Part shown: positions 1-6,124 of the stretch, piece after piece
Numbering within the stretch: the first letter of the stretch is position 1
Layout of the letters: every line of letters begins with the position of its first letter
Assembly: GCA_900754175.1 (NCBI GenBank)
Contig: CAAEBS010000091.1
Location: forward strand, 1 to 7,524
Source of the DNA: Clostridia bacterium
Lineage (GTDB): Bacteria; Bacillota; Clostridia; Oscillospirales; CAG-272
Length of the DNA stretch: 7,524 nucleotides
Direction: 5' to 3'
The notes under the pieces: model-generated
Told to the model about the DNA's origin: nothing
Databases searched by the model: none
What the model saw: only the letters and a program-made list of their open reading frames with translations
Position numbers and translations under genes: made by a program

Positions 1-204
1 AGTCCGGAGTCGAACCCGGAGGGCGACCGCAGGTCGGGATCTCCTATCGTCGAGCGCACCAACTCTTGCACTGCACCCCCGCAACGGTAAAACAATCCGG
101 CAACTGTATCCCAAACCCTTGCCCCAAAGTCTTTTGAAAGGGGTCCGGGGGGGAACTTTTTTTCAGAAAAATTTTCCCCACCACCACAAAATTAAAAAAA
201 GGTC
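1..204. other. Upstream intergenic region, no supported gene
   Basis: No coding region can be supported here. On the + strand all three frames are open from base 1 for a short way; the first closes at a TAA at 88-90, so a few codons of an upstream gene's tail cannot be excluded, but none of the peptides is recognisable. Read on the minus strand, bases 1-20 contain GGTTCGACTCC, which resembles a tRNA T-loop, and the stretch from about 80 down to 1 has a D-arm-like part (GTGC, loop with GG, GCGC). The anticodon stem and T-stem do not close properly, so I do not call a tRNA. Bases 120-180 are a mixture of G/C runs and T/A runs that fold into hairpins. The rest, up to the -35 box, is A-rich. Confidence 0.5.
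150..179. repeat. Imperfect inverted repeat (hairpin) upstream of the promoter
   Basis: GGGGAA at 150-155 pairs with TTCCCC at 174-179. After a 2x2 mismatch, TTTTT at 158-162 pairs with AAAAA at 167-171, leaving a four-base loop (163-166). Eleven base pairs are seen directly. Neither strand has a run of T immediately after the stem, so it is not a canonical intrinsic terminator. It could end transcription of an upstream unit in a non-canonical way, or be a copy of a dispersed intergenic palindrome. Its function is not established by the sequence. Confidence 0.55.
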
Positions 205-233
205 TTGACAGGCGGGGGCGGTTGTGGTATAAT
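205..233 (+). promoter_or_regulatory. Sigma-A type promoter of the pyr operon
   Basis: The -35 box TTGACA (205-210) and -10 box TATAAT (228-233) both match the housekeeping sigma consensus exactly. The spacer is the optimal 17 bp. The -10 is preceded by TGG (225-227), an extended -10 element, and an A-rich tract (189-200) lies just before the -35. Transcription should start near base 239-241, giving a leader of about 140 nt before pyrR. A promoter this strong suggests that control is exerted after initiation, in the leader, which agrees with the attenuator found there. Confidence 0.93.
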
Positions 234-240
234 AAGCAAA

Positions 241-260
241 ACATCGGGCGACGCCCATGT
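241..260 (+). promoter_or_regulatory. Hairpin at the 5' end of the pyr leader RNA
   Basis: ACAT (241-244) pairs with ATGT (257-260) and GGGC (246-249) pairs with GCCC (253-256), with one bulged C at 245 and a three-base loop. It lies at or within a base or two of the predicted transcription start. It could protect the 5' end of the mRNA or form part of the leader's regulatory fold. The pairing is seen in the sequence; the role is inferred. Confidence 0.5.
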
Positions 261-287
261 GCGATTTTTAAGACGGTACCGTGATGC

Positions 288-350
288 CGGCAAGATTGGA
301 ATTGAATACCGACGGGGTAGCCTGTCCTTATTTCTGTGAACATCTTGCCG
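288..350 (+). promoter_or_regulatory. Antiterminator of the pyr attenuator (competes with terminator 342-367)
   Basis: CGGCAAGAT at 288-296 is the exact reverse complement of ATCTTGCCG at 342-350, which is the 5' arm and first loop base of the downstream terminator. Pairing the two (9 bp) would prevent the terminator from forming. Between them lies an internal hairpin: AATA (305-308) with TATT (329-332), and GACGGG (311-316) with CCTGTC (321-326) including one G-U pair. An alternative stem, CGGTA (274-278) with TACCG (307-311), cannot coexist with that hairpin and could belong to the terminating state. In pyr operons of the Bacillus type, UMP-loaded PyrR stabilises an anti-antiterminator so that the terminator forms. 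I infer the same logic here, but the conserved PyrR binding loop is not plainly recognisable. Confidence 0.6.
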
Positions 351-367
351 CAAGGCAAGATTTTTTT
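342..367 (+). terminator. Leader attenuator: Rho-independent terminator before pyrR
   Basis: ATCTTGCC (342-349) and GGCAAGAT (354-361) form a perfect 8-bp stem closed by a GCAA (GNRA) tetraloop. The last stem base is the first of seven T residues (361-367). It sits between the promoter and pyrR, ending 14 bases before the ATG, with no gene upstream of it in the transcript. Its job must therefore be premature termination of the pyr operon. Its 5' arm is also complementary to 288-296, which makes it switchable. Confidence 0.9.
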
Positions 368-381
368 GTGGAGAAAACGGG

Positions 382-918
382 ATGACGACAAAGACGAAGA
401 TCATGGACGAAGCGGCGGTTTGCCGTGCAATGGCGAGGATCACGCATGAGGTGATCGAGAGAAACCAGGGCGTGGAGGATCTTTGCGTGCTGGGAGTCCG
501 CCGGCGTGGCGTGCCGCTTTCCCGGATGCTTTGCGACAACATTCTGCGCTTTGAGGGCGTAGAGGTTCCGTGCGGCGTGCTGGATGCCACCTCGCACCGG
601 GACGACCTGCCGCCCGAGGCACGGGAGGCGGGCACGGATAAAAGCGAGATCCCATGCGACATAAACGGTCGCCGGGTCCTGATCGTGGACGACGTGATCT
701 ACACCGGAAGAACGGCAAGAGCGGCAATTGAAACGGTGTTTTCTTTCGGGCGTCCGAAGTCGCTTCAGCTTGTCACCCTGATTGACCGGGGACACCGGGA
801 GCTTCCGATCCGCCCGGACTATGTGGGAAAGAATCTGCCCACCTCGCACAGCGAGCGGGTACGGGTCATGCTCCGGGAGCTTGACGGGGAGTGCGGCGTA
901 TACATCTGTACGCTTTGA
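382..918 (+). CDS. pyrR: PyrR: pyrimidine operon attenuation regulator / uracil phosphoribosyltransferase
   Basis: 178 residues, the normal length for PyrR. In this family the protein binds the pyr leader RNA when UMP is high and promotes termination; it also makes UMP from uracil and PRPP. The PRPP-binding signature is clear at residues 99-111 (VLIVDDVIYTGRT), and the family block DRGHRELPIR...DYVGKN lies at 135-151. Basic residues I recall as implicated in RNA binding in Bacillus PyrR are present at matching places (R19, H22, R27, and H138, R139, R144 and K150 in the C-terminal block), so RNA binding is plausible. One difference is SHRDDL at 71-76, where the family usually has LYRDDL. The ATG at 382 is chosen because GGAG at 370-373 is 8 bases upstream. 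The gene is first in the operon, directly behind the attenuator it presumably controls. It has no helix-turn-helix and acts on RNA. Identity is certain; RNA regulation is inferred. Confidence 0.95.
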   Translation: MTTKTKIMDEAAVCRAMARITHEVIERNQGVEDLCVLGVRRRGVPLSRMLCDNILRFEGVEVPCGVLDATSHRDDLPPEAREAGTDKSEIPCDINGRRVLIVDDVIYTGRTARAAIETVFSFGRPKSLQLVTLIDRGHRELPIRPDYVGKNLPTSHSERVRVMLRELDGECGVYICTL

Positions 919-931
919 CGGATCTTTTGGG

Positions 932-938
932 AAAGGAG
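932..938 (+). promoter_or_regulatory. Ribosome binding site that fixes the pyrC start
   Basis: AAAGGAG lies 6 bases before the ATG at 945. The reading frame is open further upstream to an ATG at 891, inside pyrR, but that codon has no comparable site and would add 18 residues unlike a dihydroorotase. The start at 945 is therefore preferred. Confidence 0.85.
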
Positions 939-944
939 AGAAAA

Positions 945-2147
945 ATGCAGAATTTTCGGAAGAAAAAAACAGATATCGGCGAACTTTTCGCAATGGCGGA
1001 GCAGTATTTGTCGGGCGACCGACACCTGCCGGCGTTTTGGAATTCCTATTTATTTTTACCTGGCTTTTGTGATGTGCACGTGCACTTACGGGAGCCGGGT
1101 TATTTTTATAAGGAGGGAATCCGGAGCGGGACAATGGCGGCGGCGAGGGGCGGCTACACGGCGGTATGCGCCATGCCGAATCTGGATCCGGTGCCGGACA
1201 GCCTTGCCCACCTGCGGGAGGAGTTGGACGCCATCCGGCGGGATGCGGTGATCCCGGTGTATCCTTACGGGGCGCTGACCGTCGGGGAGCAGGGAAAGGA
1301 GCTGGCGGCGCTGGAGAAAATGGCACCGTACGTCTGCGCCTTTTCGGACGACGGGCGTGGGGTGCAGTCGGAGGAGCGGATGCGGCAGGCAATGGCGCTT
1401 GCCGGAAAGCTCGGAAAGCCGGTGGCGGCGCACTGCGAGGACAACAGCCTGCTGAACGGTGGCTACATCCACGACGGCGACTACGCCGCACGGCACGGGC
1501 ACCGGGGCATTTCCTCGGCAAGCGAATACCGGCAGGTGGAGCGGGATCTGGCGCTTGCGGAATCGTGCGGATGCGCCTATCACGTCTGCCACGTCTCCAC
1601 CAAAGAAAGCGTGGAGCTTATCCGCCGGGCAAAGGCAAGGGGAGTGGACGTGACCTGCGAGACGGCGCCTCACTATCTGCTGCTCTGCGAGGACGACCTG
1701 AAAGAGGACGGGCGCTTCAAGATGAATCCGCCCCTGCGGGGAAAAGAGGACCGGGAAGCGCTGATCGGCGGGCTTCTGGACGGAACGATCGACATGATCG
1801 CCACCGACCACGCTCCCCATTCGGCAGAGGAAAAATCCCGGGGACTGCGGGACAGCCTGATGGGCGTTACGGGGCTGGAGGTTGCTTTTCCGGCGCTGTA
1901 CACCGGGCTTGTGCGCAGCGGAATTCTCTCGGTGGAACAGCTGGTGCGGCTGATGTGCGACGCACCGAGGGAGCGCTTCGGGATTCCGGGTGACCCGGGG
2001 TGCACGGTGTTTGAGATCTCGGAGCCGTACCGTATTGACCCCGGAACCTTTGCGTCCAAGGGAAAAAGCACGCCTTTTGCCGGCATGGAGGTGTACGGCA
2101 GGTGCATGCTGACGGTATACGACGGAAACGTGGTATACGCAGAATAA
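945..2147 (+). CDS. pyrC: PyrC: dihydroorotase, class I, metal-dependent
   Basis: 400 residues; an amidohydrolase that cyclises N-carbamoyl-aspartate to dihydroorotate, third step of UMP synthesis, in the cytoplasm. All hallmark motifs of class I bacterial dihydroorotase are present in order: DVHVHLREPG at 43-52 (metal ligands H45, H47; substrate arginine R49), MPN at 77-79, FSDDG at 133-137, AHCED at 162-166 (H163), CHVST at 215-219 (H216), ETAPHY at 239-244, NPPLR at 261-265, and ATDHAPH at 286-292 (catalytic D288). The enzyme should be active. It is unusual at its N-terminus: only 44 residues precede the HxH motif, and they lack the familiar beta-strand pattern (KNG...D...DI...G.I...G) of the small beta-sandwich half. 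The C-terminal TFASKGKSTPFAG block (368-380), where the second half of the sandwich closes, is intact. The gene follows pyrR after 26 bases. No aspartate transcarbamoylase gene, the usual neighbour, is next to it. Identity is near certain. Confidence 0.95.
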   Translation: MQNFRKKKTDIGELFAMAEQYLSGDRHLPAFWNSYLFLPGFCDVHVHLREPGYFYKEGIRSGTMAAARGGYTAVCAMPNLDPVPDSLAHLREELDAIRRDAVIPVYPYGALTVGEQGKELAALEKMAPYVCAFSDDGRGVQSEERMRQAMALAGKLGKPVAAHCEDNSLLNGGYIHDGDYAARHGHRGISSASEYRQVERDLALAESCGCAYHVCHVSTKESVELIRRAKARGVDVTCETAPHYLLLCEDDLKEDGRFKMNPPLRGKEDREALIGGLLDGTIDMIATDHAPHSAEEKSRGLRDSLMGVTGLEVAFPALYTGLVRSGILSVEQLVRLMCDAPRERFGIPGDPGCTVFEISEPYRIDPGTFASKGKSTPFAGMEVYGRCMLTVYDGNVVYAE

Positions 2148-2197
2148 AAAGAGTGTGAAAAAACAAAAATCATAATAGAGAATACTGGGAGGCATTT

Positions 2198-5100
2198 ATG
2201 GCAAAAAGAAACGATTTGAAAAAGATCATGATTATCGGCTCCGGTCCGATCGTCATCGGTCAGGCGGCGGAATTCGACTATGCGGGTACGCAGGCGTGTC
2301 TGGCGCTGAAGGAAGAGGGCTACGAGGTGGTGCTCTGCAATTCCAACCCCGCTACCATTATGACCGACACGACGATTGCCGACAAGGTGTACATGGAGCC
2401 GCTGACGCTGGAGTACATCGCAAAGATCCTGCGCTACGAGCGCCCGAACGCCATTATCCCCGGTATCGGCGGTCAGACGGGACTTAACATGGCGATGCAG
2501 TTGGAAAAGAAGGGAATTCTGCGGGAATGTCAGGTAGAACTGCTCGGCACCCGGAGCGAAAGCATTGAGCAGGCGGAGGACCGGGAGCTGTTCAAGGAGT
2601 TGTGCCAGTCTATCGGCGAGCCGACCATTCCCTCTGAGATCACCTACTCTCTGGAGGAAGCGAAAGCGGCGGCGGAAAGAATCGGTTATCCGGTGGTTCT
2701 GCGTCCTGCCTTTACGCTGGGGGGAACCGGCGGCGGATTTGCGGAGAACGAGCGGGAGCTGGAGGAGATCGGCGTCAACGCTTTCCGGCTCTCCCCGGTG
2801 CACCAGGTGCTGATCGAAAAGAGCGTCAAGGGCTATAAGGAAATCGAATTTGAAATGATGCGGGACGCCGACGACCGGGTAATCACCATCTGCGGCATGG
2901 AAAACGTGGACCCGGTCGGCGTGCACACCGGAGATTCCATTGTGGTGGCGCCGATCATGAGCCTGGACGAGCAGAAGCTGAAAATGCTCAACGACAGCGC
3001 TATCCGGCTGATCCGGGCGCTGAAGATTGAGGGTGGCTGTAACGTTCAGTTTGCCCTGCATCCCACGACCTCGGAATATTATCTGATCGAGGTGAACCCC
3101 CGGGTCTCCCGTTCCTCCGCACTTGCCAGCAAGGCGAGCGGCTACCCCATTGCCAAGGTGACGGCAAAGATTGCTGTGGGAATGCGGCTGGACGAGATCC
3201 GCATTGCCAATACCACGGCGGCAACCGCACCCGTGCTGGATTATGTGGTGGCAAAGTTGCCCCGCTTCCCGTTTGACAAGTTTTCCTCTGCCTCCAACAC
3301 CCTCGGCACGCAGATGAAAGCGACCGGAGAGGTGATGGGAATCGGCTCAGACCTTGAGGAGTGTCTGCTCAAGTCGGTGCGCTCGCTGGAGATCGGCGCC
3401 TGCCACCTGTACCTGCCGAAGTTTGATTCCAAGAGCCGGGAGGAACTGCTTGACTATATTTCCGCCTTCAAGGACGACAACATTTTCGCCATCGCCCGTC
3501 TTTTCCGGCTGGGAGAAACGGTAGAGAAGATACACGGGATCACCGGTATCACGTCGCTGTTTCTGGAATCGGTGCAGAAGATCGTAGCCATGGAGGAGAC
3601 GGTCCGCCGGGCACCGGGAGATTTACAGGTGTTGCGTGAAGCCAAGAAAATGGGCTTTTCCGACCCGTATATCGCAAAGCTGTGGGGATGCCGGGAAATC
3701 GAGGTGTTCGGGATGCGGAAGAAGGCTGGCATCATGCCGGTCTACCGGATGGCGGATACTCTCCACACCGGCGCCTATATCCCGTACTTTTACTCCTCCT
3801 ATCAGGGAGAGGGACGCTCCCGCCTGTCCGACCGGAAAAAGATCGTGGTGCTGGGCGCCGGACCGATCCGCATCGGGCAGGGCGTGGAATTCGACTATTC
3901 CACCGTCCATGCGGTCGGCACCATCCGGCGCTCCGGCTATGAGGCGATCATCATCAACAACAATCCCGAAACGGTTTCCACCGACTACACCACCGCCGAC
4001 AAGCTTTACTTTGAGCCGCTGACGCCGGAGGACGTAATGAATATCCTGGAATTTGAGCATCCCGAGGGCGTGATTGCCTCGCTCGGCGGTCAGACGGCGA
4101 TCAACCTTGCCGAGCCGCTGAAAGAAAGAGGCGTCCGGATCATCGGCACCGACTGCGACGCCATAGCCCGGGCGGAGAACCGGGAGCTGTTTGAAAAACT
4201 GCTGATCTCGCTGGATATCCCCCAGCCCAAGGGCAAGGCGGTGACCGACATTGAGGACGGCGTAGCGGCGGCAGCCGAGATCGGCTACCCGGTGCTGGTG
4301 CGCCCCTCCTTCGTCCTCGGCGGCAGAGCCATGCAGATCGTGGGCAACGAGGAACAGCTCCGCCACTACCTGCGCACGGCGGTGGAGATCGATGCCGACA
4401 AGCCGGTGCTGGTAGACCGCTACATTGCGGGCAAGGAAGTGGAGGTGGATGCGATCTGCGACGGCAGAGACGTGTTCGTACCCGGAATCATGGAGCTGGT
4501 GGAGCGCACCGGCGTTCACTCCGGCGACTCGATCAGCGTATATCCCACGTTCAGCATTTCCGACAAGGTCAAGGGAACTATCCTGCAATATGCCAAGAAG
4601 CTGGGACCGGGCATCGGTATCGTGGGACTTTACAACATTCAGTTTATCGTGGACCGGGAGGAAAAGGTGTATATCATCGAGGTCAACCCCCGTTCTTCCC
4701 GCACGGTGCCGTTTCTTTCCAAGGCGACCGGATACAGCCTTGCCGACATTGCCACCGAGGTCATACTCGGAAAAACGCTGAAGGAGCAGGGGATCTTTGA
4801 CCTTTATCCGGAGGAAAAGAAGCGGTGGTACGTCAAGGTGCCGGTGTTCTCTTTCAGCAAGATACGGGGGCTTGACGCCTACCTTTCCCCGGAAATGAAA
4901 TCCACCGGAGAGGCGATCGGTTATGACAAAAAGCTGAACCGGGCGCTGTACAAAGCCTTGCAGGCGTCCGGAATGCACCTGCAGAACTACGGAACGGTGT
5001 TTGTGACGGTGGCGGATAAGGACAAGGAAGAAGCGCTTCCGCTGATCCGGCGGTTCTACAACCTCGGCTTCAACATCGAAGCGACCGCCGGCACGGCAAA

Positions 5101-5371
5101 GTTTCTGCGGGAGCACGGGATCCGCACGAGGGTGCTGAAAAAGATAGGGGAGGGTTCGGACGAGATCCAGAATGCCCTGCGGCAGGGGCACATCGCCTAT
5201 GTCATCAACACCGGAAACGTCGGAAACGGGGAGCATCTCAGCGACGGTTACCGCATCCGGGCGCTGGCGACCGAAAACAACATCACCATGTTTACCGCTC
5301 TCGATACCGTCCGGGTGCTGTTGGACGTGCTGGAGGAGATCACTATGGAAATCTCCACGATCGACGCATAA
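2198..5371 (+). CDS. carB: CarB: carbamoyl phosphate synthase large (ammonia-using) subunit
   Basis: 1057 residues, full length for the family (E. coli CarB is 1073). Makes carbamoyl phosphate from bicarbonate, two ATP and ammonia, the latter supplied by the glutaminase subunit CarA. The two homologous synthetase halves are plain. The first opens with IGSGPIVIGQAAEFDYAGTQ and has the glycine loop LGGTGGG at 174-180 and ATP-grasp metal ligands Q284, E298 and N300. The second opens with LGAGPIRIGQGVEFDYSTVH from residue 552 and has LGGRAM at 707-712 and ligands Q815, E828 and N830. An oligomerisation segment lies roughly at 400-545. From about 930 comes the MGS-like allosteric domain, with the phosphate-loop-like EATAGTAKF at 961-969, the site where UMP and other effectors act in the family. 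Start: GGGAGG at 2187-2192 is 5 bases before ATG. The 50-base gap before it is the longest inside the operon. carA, normally immediately upstream, is missing here. Confidence 0.97.
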   Translation: MAKRNDLKKIMIIGSGPIVIGQAAEFDYAGTQACLALKEEGYEVVLCNSNPATIMTDTTIADKVYMEPLTLEYIAKILRYERPNAIIPGIGGQTGLNMAMQLEKKGILRECQVELLGTRSESIEQAEDRELFKELCQSIGEPTIPSEITYSLEEAKAAAERIGYPVVLRPAFTLGGTGGGFAENERELEEIGVNAFRLSPVHQVLIEKSVKGYKEIEFEMMRDADDRVITICGMENVDPVGVHTGDSIVVAPIMSLDEQKLKMLNDSAIRLIRALKIEGGCNVQFALHPTTSEYYLIEVNPRVSRSSALASKASGYPIAKVTAKIAVGMRLDEIRIANTTAATAPVLDYVVAKLPRFPFDKFSSASNTLGTQMKATGEVMGIGSDLEECLLKSVRSLEIGACHLYLPKFDSKSREELLDYISAFKDDNIFAIARLFRLGETVEKIHGITGITSLFLESVQKIVAMEETVRRAPGDLQVLREAKKMGFSDPYIAKLWGCREIEVFGMRKKAGIMPVYRMADTLHTGAYIPYFYSSYQGEGRSRLSDRKKIVVLGAGPIRIGQGVEFDYSTVHAVGTIRRSGYEAIIINNNPETVSTDYTTADKLYFEPLTPEDVMNILEFEHPEGVIASLGGQTAINLAEPLKERGVRIIGTDCDAIARAENRELFEKLLISLDIPQPKGKAVTDIEDGVAAAAEIGYPVLVRPSFVLGGRAMQIVGNEEQLRHYLRTAVEIDADKPVLVDRYIAGKEVEVDAICDGRDVFVPGIMELVERTGVHSGDSISVYPTFSISDKVKGTILQYAKKLGPGIGIVGLYNIQFIVDREEKVYIIEVNPRSSRTVPFLSKATGYSLADIATEVILGKTLKEQGIFDLYPEEKKRWYVKVPVFSFSKIRGLDAYLSPEMKSTGEAIGYDKKLNRALYKALQASGMHLQNYGTVFVTVADKDKEEALPLIRRFYNLGFNIEATAGTAKFLREHGIRTRVLKKIGEGSDEIQNALRQGHIAYVINTGNVGNGEHLSDGYRIRALATENNITMFTALDTVRVLLDVLEEITMEISTIDA

Positions 5372-5380
5372 GGAGGCGGC

Positions 5381-6124
5381 ATGAAACAGGTTTTTCTGCG
5401 GGTAGATGAAAATATCCGGATCGCCGACCGGACGTACCGGATGCGGCTGAGCGGTGACGTCAGCGCATTTACGGCGCCGGGACAGTTTCTGAATCTGAAG
5501 CTGGACGGCTTTACCCTGCGTCGCCCGATCTCGGTGTACGACAAGGATGGGGAGAGCGTTACCATCGTTTACAAAACGGTAGGCGAGGGCACGCTTGCCA
5601 TGAGCAGGATACAGCCGGGAGCGGTGCTTGACGTGCTGACGGGACTTGGCAACGGCTATGACACCGGAAAAAGCGGCGATACCCCGCTTCTCATCGGCGG
5701 CGGCGTGGGCGTTCCGCCCCTGTATCTGCTGTGCAGATGCCTTGTGGCGCAGGGCAAGCATCCCACGGTCATCCTTGGCTTCAATTCTGCCGCCGAGGTG
5801 TTCGGCGAGGAAGAATTCCGGGCGCTCGGCGTGCCGGTAAAGCTTGCCACGGCGGACGGTAGCCGGGGCGTGCGGGGCTTTGTCACCGACTGTATGCGGG
5901 ACGTGAGCTACTCGTACTTCTACGCCTGCGGACCGATGCCGATGTTCCGGGCGATCGAAAAGATCGCCGTGGGAAGCGGACAGTACAGCTTTGAGGAGCG
6001 GATGGGTTGTGGCTTCGGCGCCTGCATGGGCTGTACCTGCCGGACGCTGACCGGCGGCAAGCGCATCTGCGTGGACGGACCGGTACTGGAGAGGGAGGAA
6101 ATTTTATGGCAGACACAAGCGTAA
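5381..6124 (+). CDS. pyrK: PyrK: dihydroorotate dehydrogenase B, FAD/[2Fe-2S] electron-transfer subunit
   Basis: 247 residues, about the usual size. It passes electrons from the PyrD FMN through a [2Fe-2S] cluster and FAD to NAD+. Seen in order: an FAD-binding barrel with RRPISVYD at 47-54 and VGEGT at 67-71; an NAD-binding half with LLIGGGVGVPPLYLL at 103-117 and YACGPMPMF at 181-189; and a C-terminal cluster-binding loop with C210, C215, C218 and C230, spacing C-x4-C-x2-C-x11-C. C220 is an extra cysteine in the same loop. The family pattern is the same apart from the length of the last spacer. The carB stop codon (5369-5371) overlaps the ribosome binding site AAGGAGG (5370-5376), with 9 bases between the genes, which suggests translational coupling. 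PyrK has no function without a class 1B PyrD, which follows directly. Certain identification. Confidence 0.96.
   Translation: MKQVFLRVDENIRIADRTYRMRLSGDVSAFTAPGQFLNLKLDGFTLRRPISVYDKDGESVTIVYKTVGEGTLAMSRIQPGAVLDVLTGLGNGYDTGKSGDTPLLIGGGVGVPPLYLLCRCLVAQGKHPTVILGFNSAAEVFGEEEFRALGVPVKLATADGSRGVRGFVTDCMRDVSYSYFYACGPMPMFRAIEKIAVGSGQYSFEERMGCGFGACMGCTCRTLTGGKRICVDGPVLEREEILWQTQA
6093..6099 (+). promoter_or_regulatory. Ribosome binding site for pyrD inside the end of pyrK
   Basis: GGGAGGA lies 6 bases before the ATG at 6106, inside the last codons of pyrK. It decides for 6106 over the in-frame upstream ATG at 6007, which would add 33 residues that only mirror the pyrK cysteine loop in another frame. 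Confidence 0.85.

Noticed and set aside
1..80. Complete tRNA gene on the minus strand
   Set aside because: The anticodon stem does not pair, the T-stem pairs only with an 8-base loop, and the 3' acceptor strand is not in the window.
150..179. Intrinsic terminator of an upstream gene
   Set aside because: The hairpin has no T tract following it on either strand, and no upstream gene is visible.
44..391. Minus-strand open frame of 115 codons across the promoter and leader
   Set aside because: It reads through the consensus promoter, the attenuator hairpin and the hairpin repeats, has no recognisable product and lacks a convincing ribosome binding site.
891..944. Extended N-terminus of dihydroorotase from the ATG at 891
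   Set aside because: It lies inside pyrR without a ribosome binding site, and the added residues do not restore the missing N-terminal strands. The site at 932-938 supports 945.
2148..2197. Possible internal promoter before carB (CATAAT at 2171-2176)
   Set aside because: No -35 hexamer at 16-18 bp upstream and no extended -10. The gap is simply A-rich.
3623..5761. Very long minus-strand open frame opposite carB and pyrK (712 codons), and a similar one at 1673-3061
   Set aside because: These are mirror frames of GC-rich coding sequence. The + strand genes have complete conserved motifs throughout, and the antisense proteins show no family signature.
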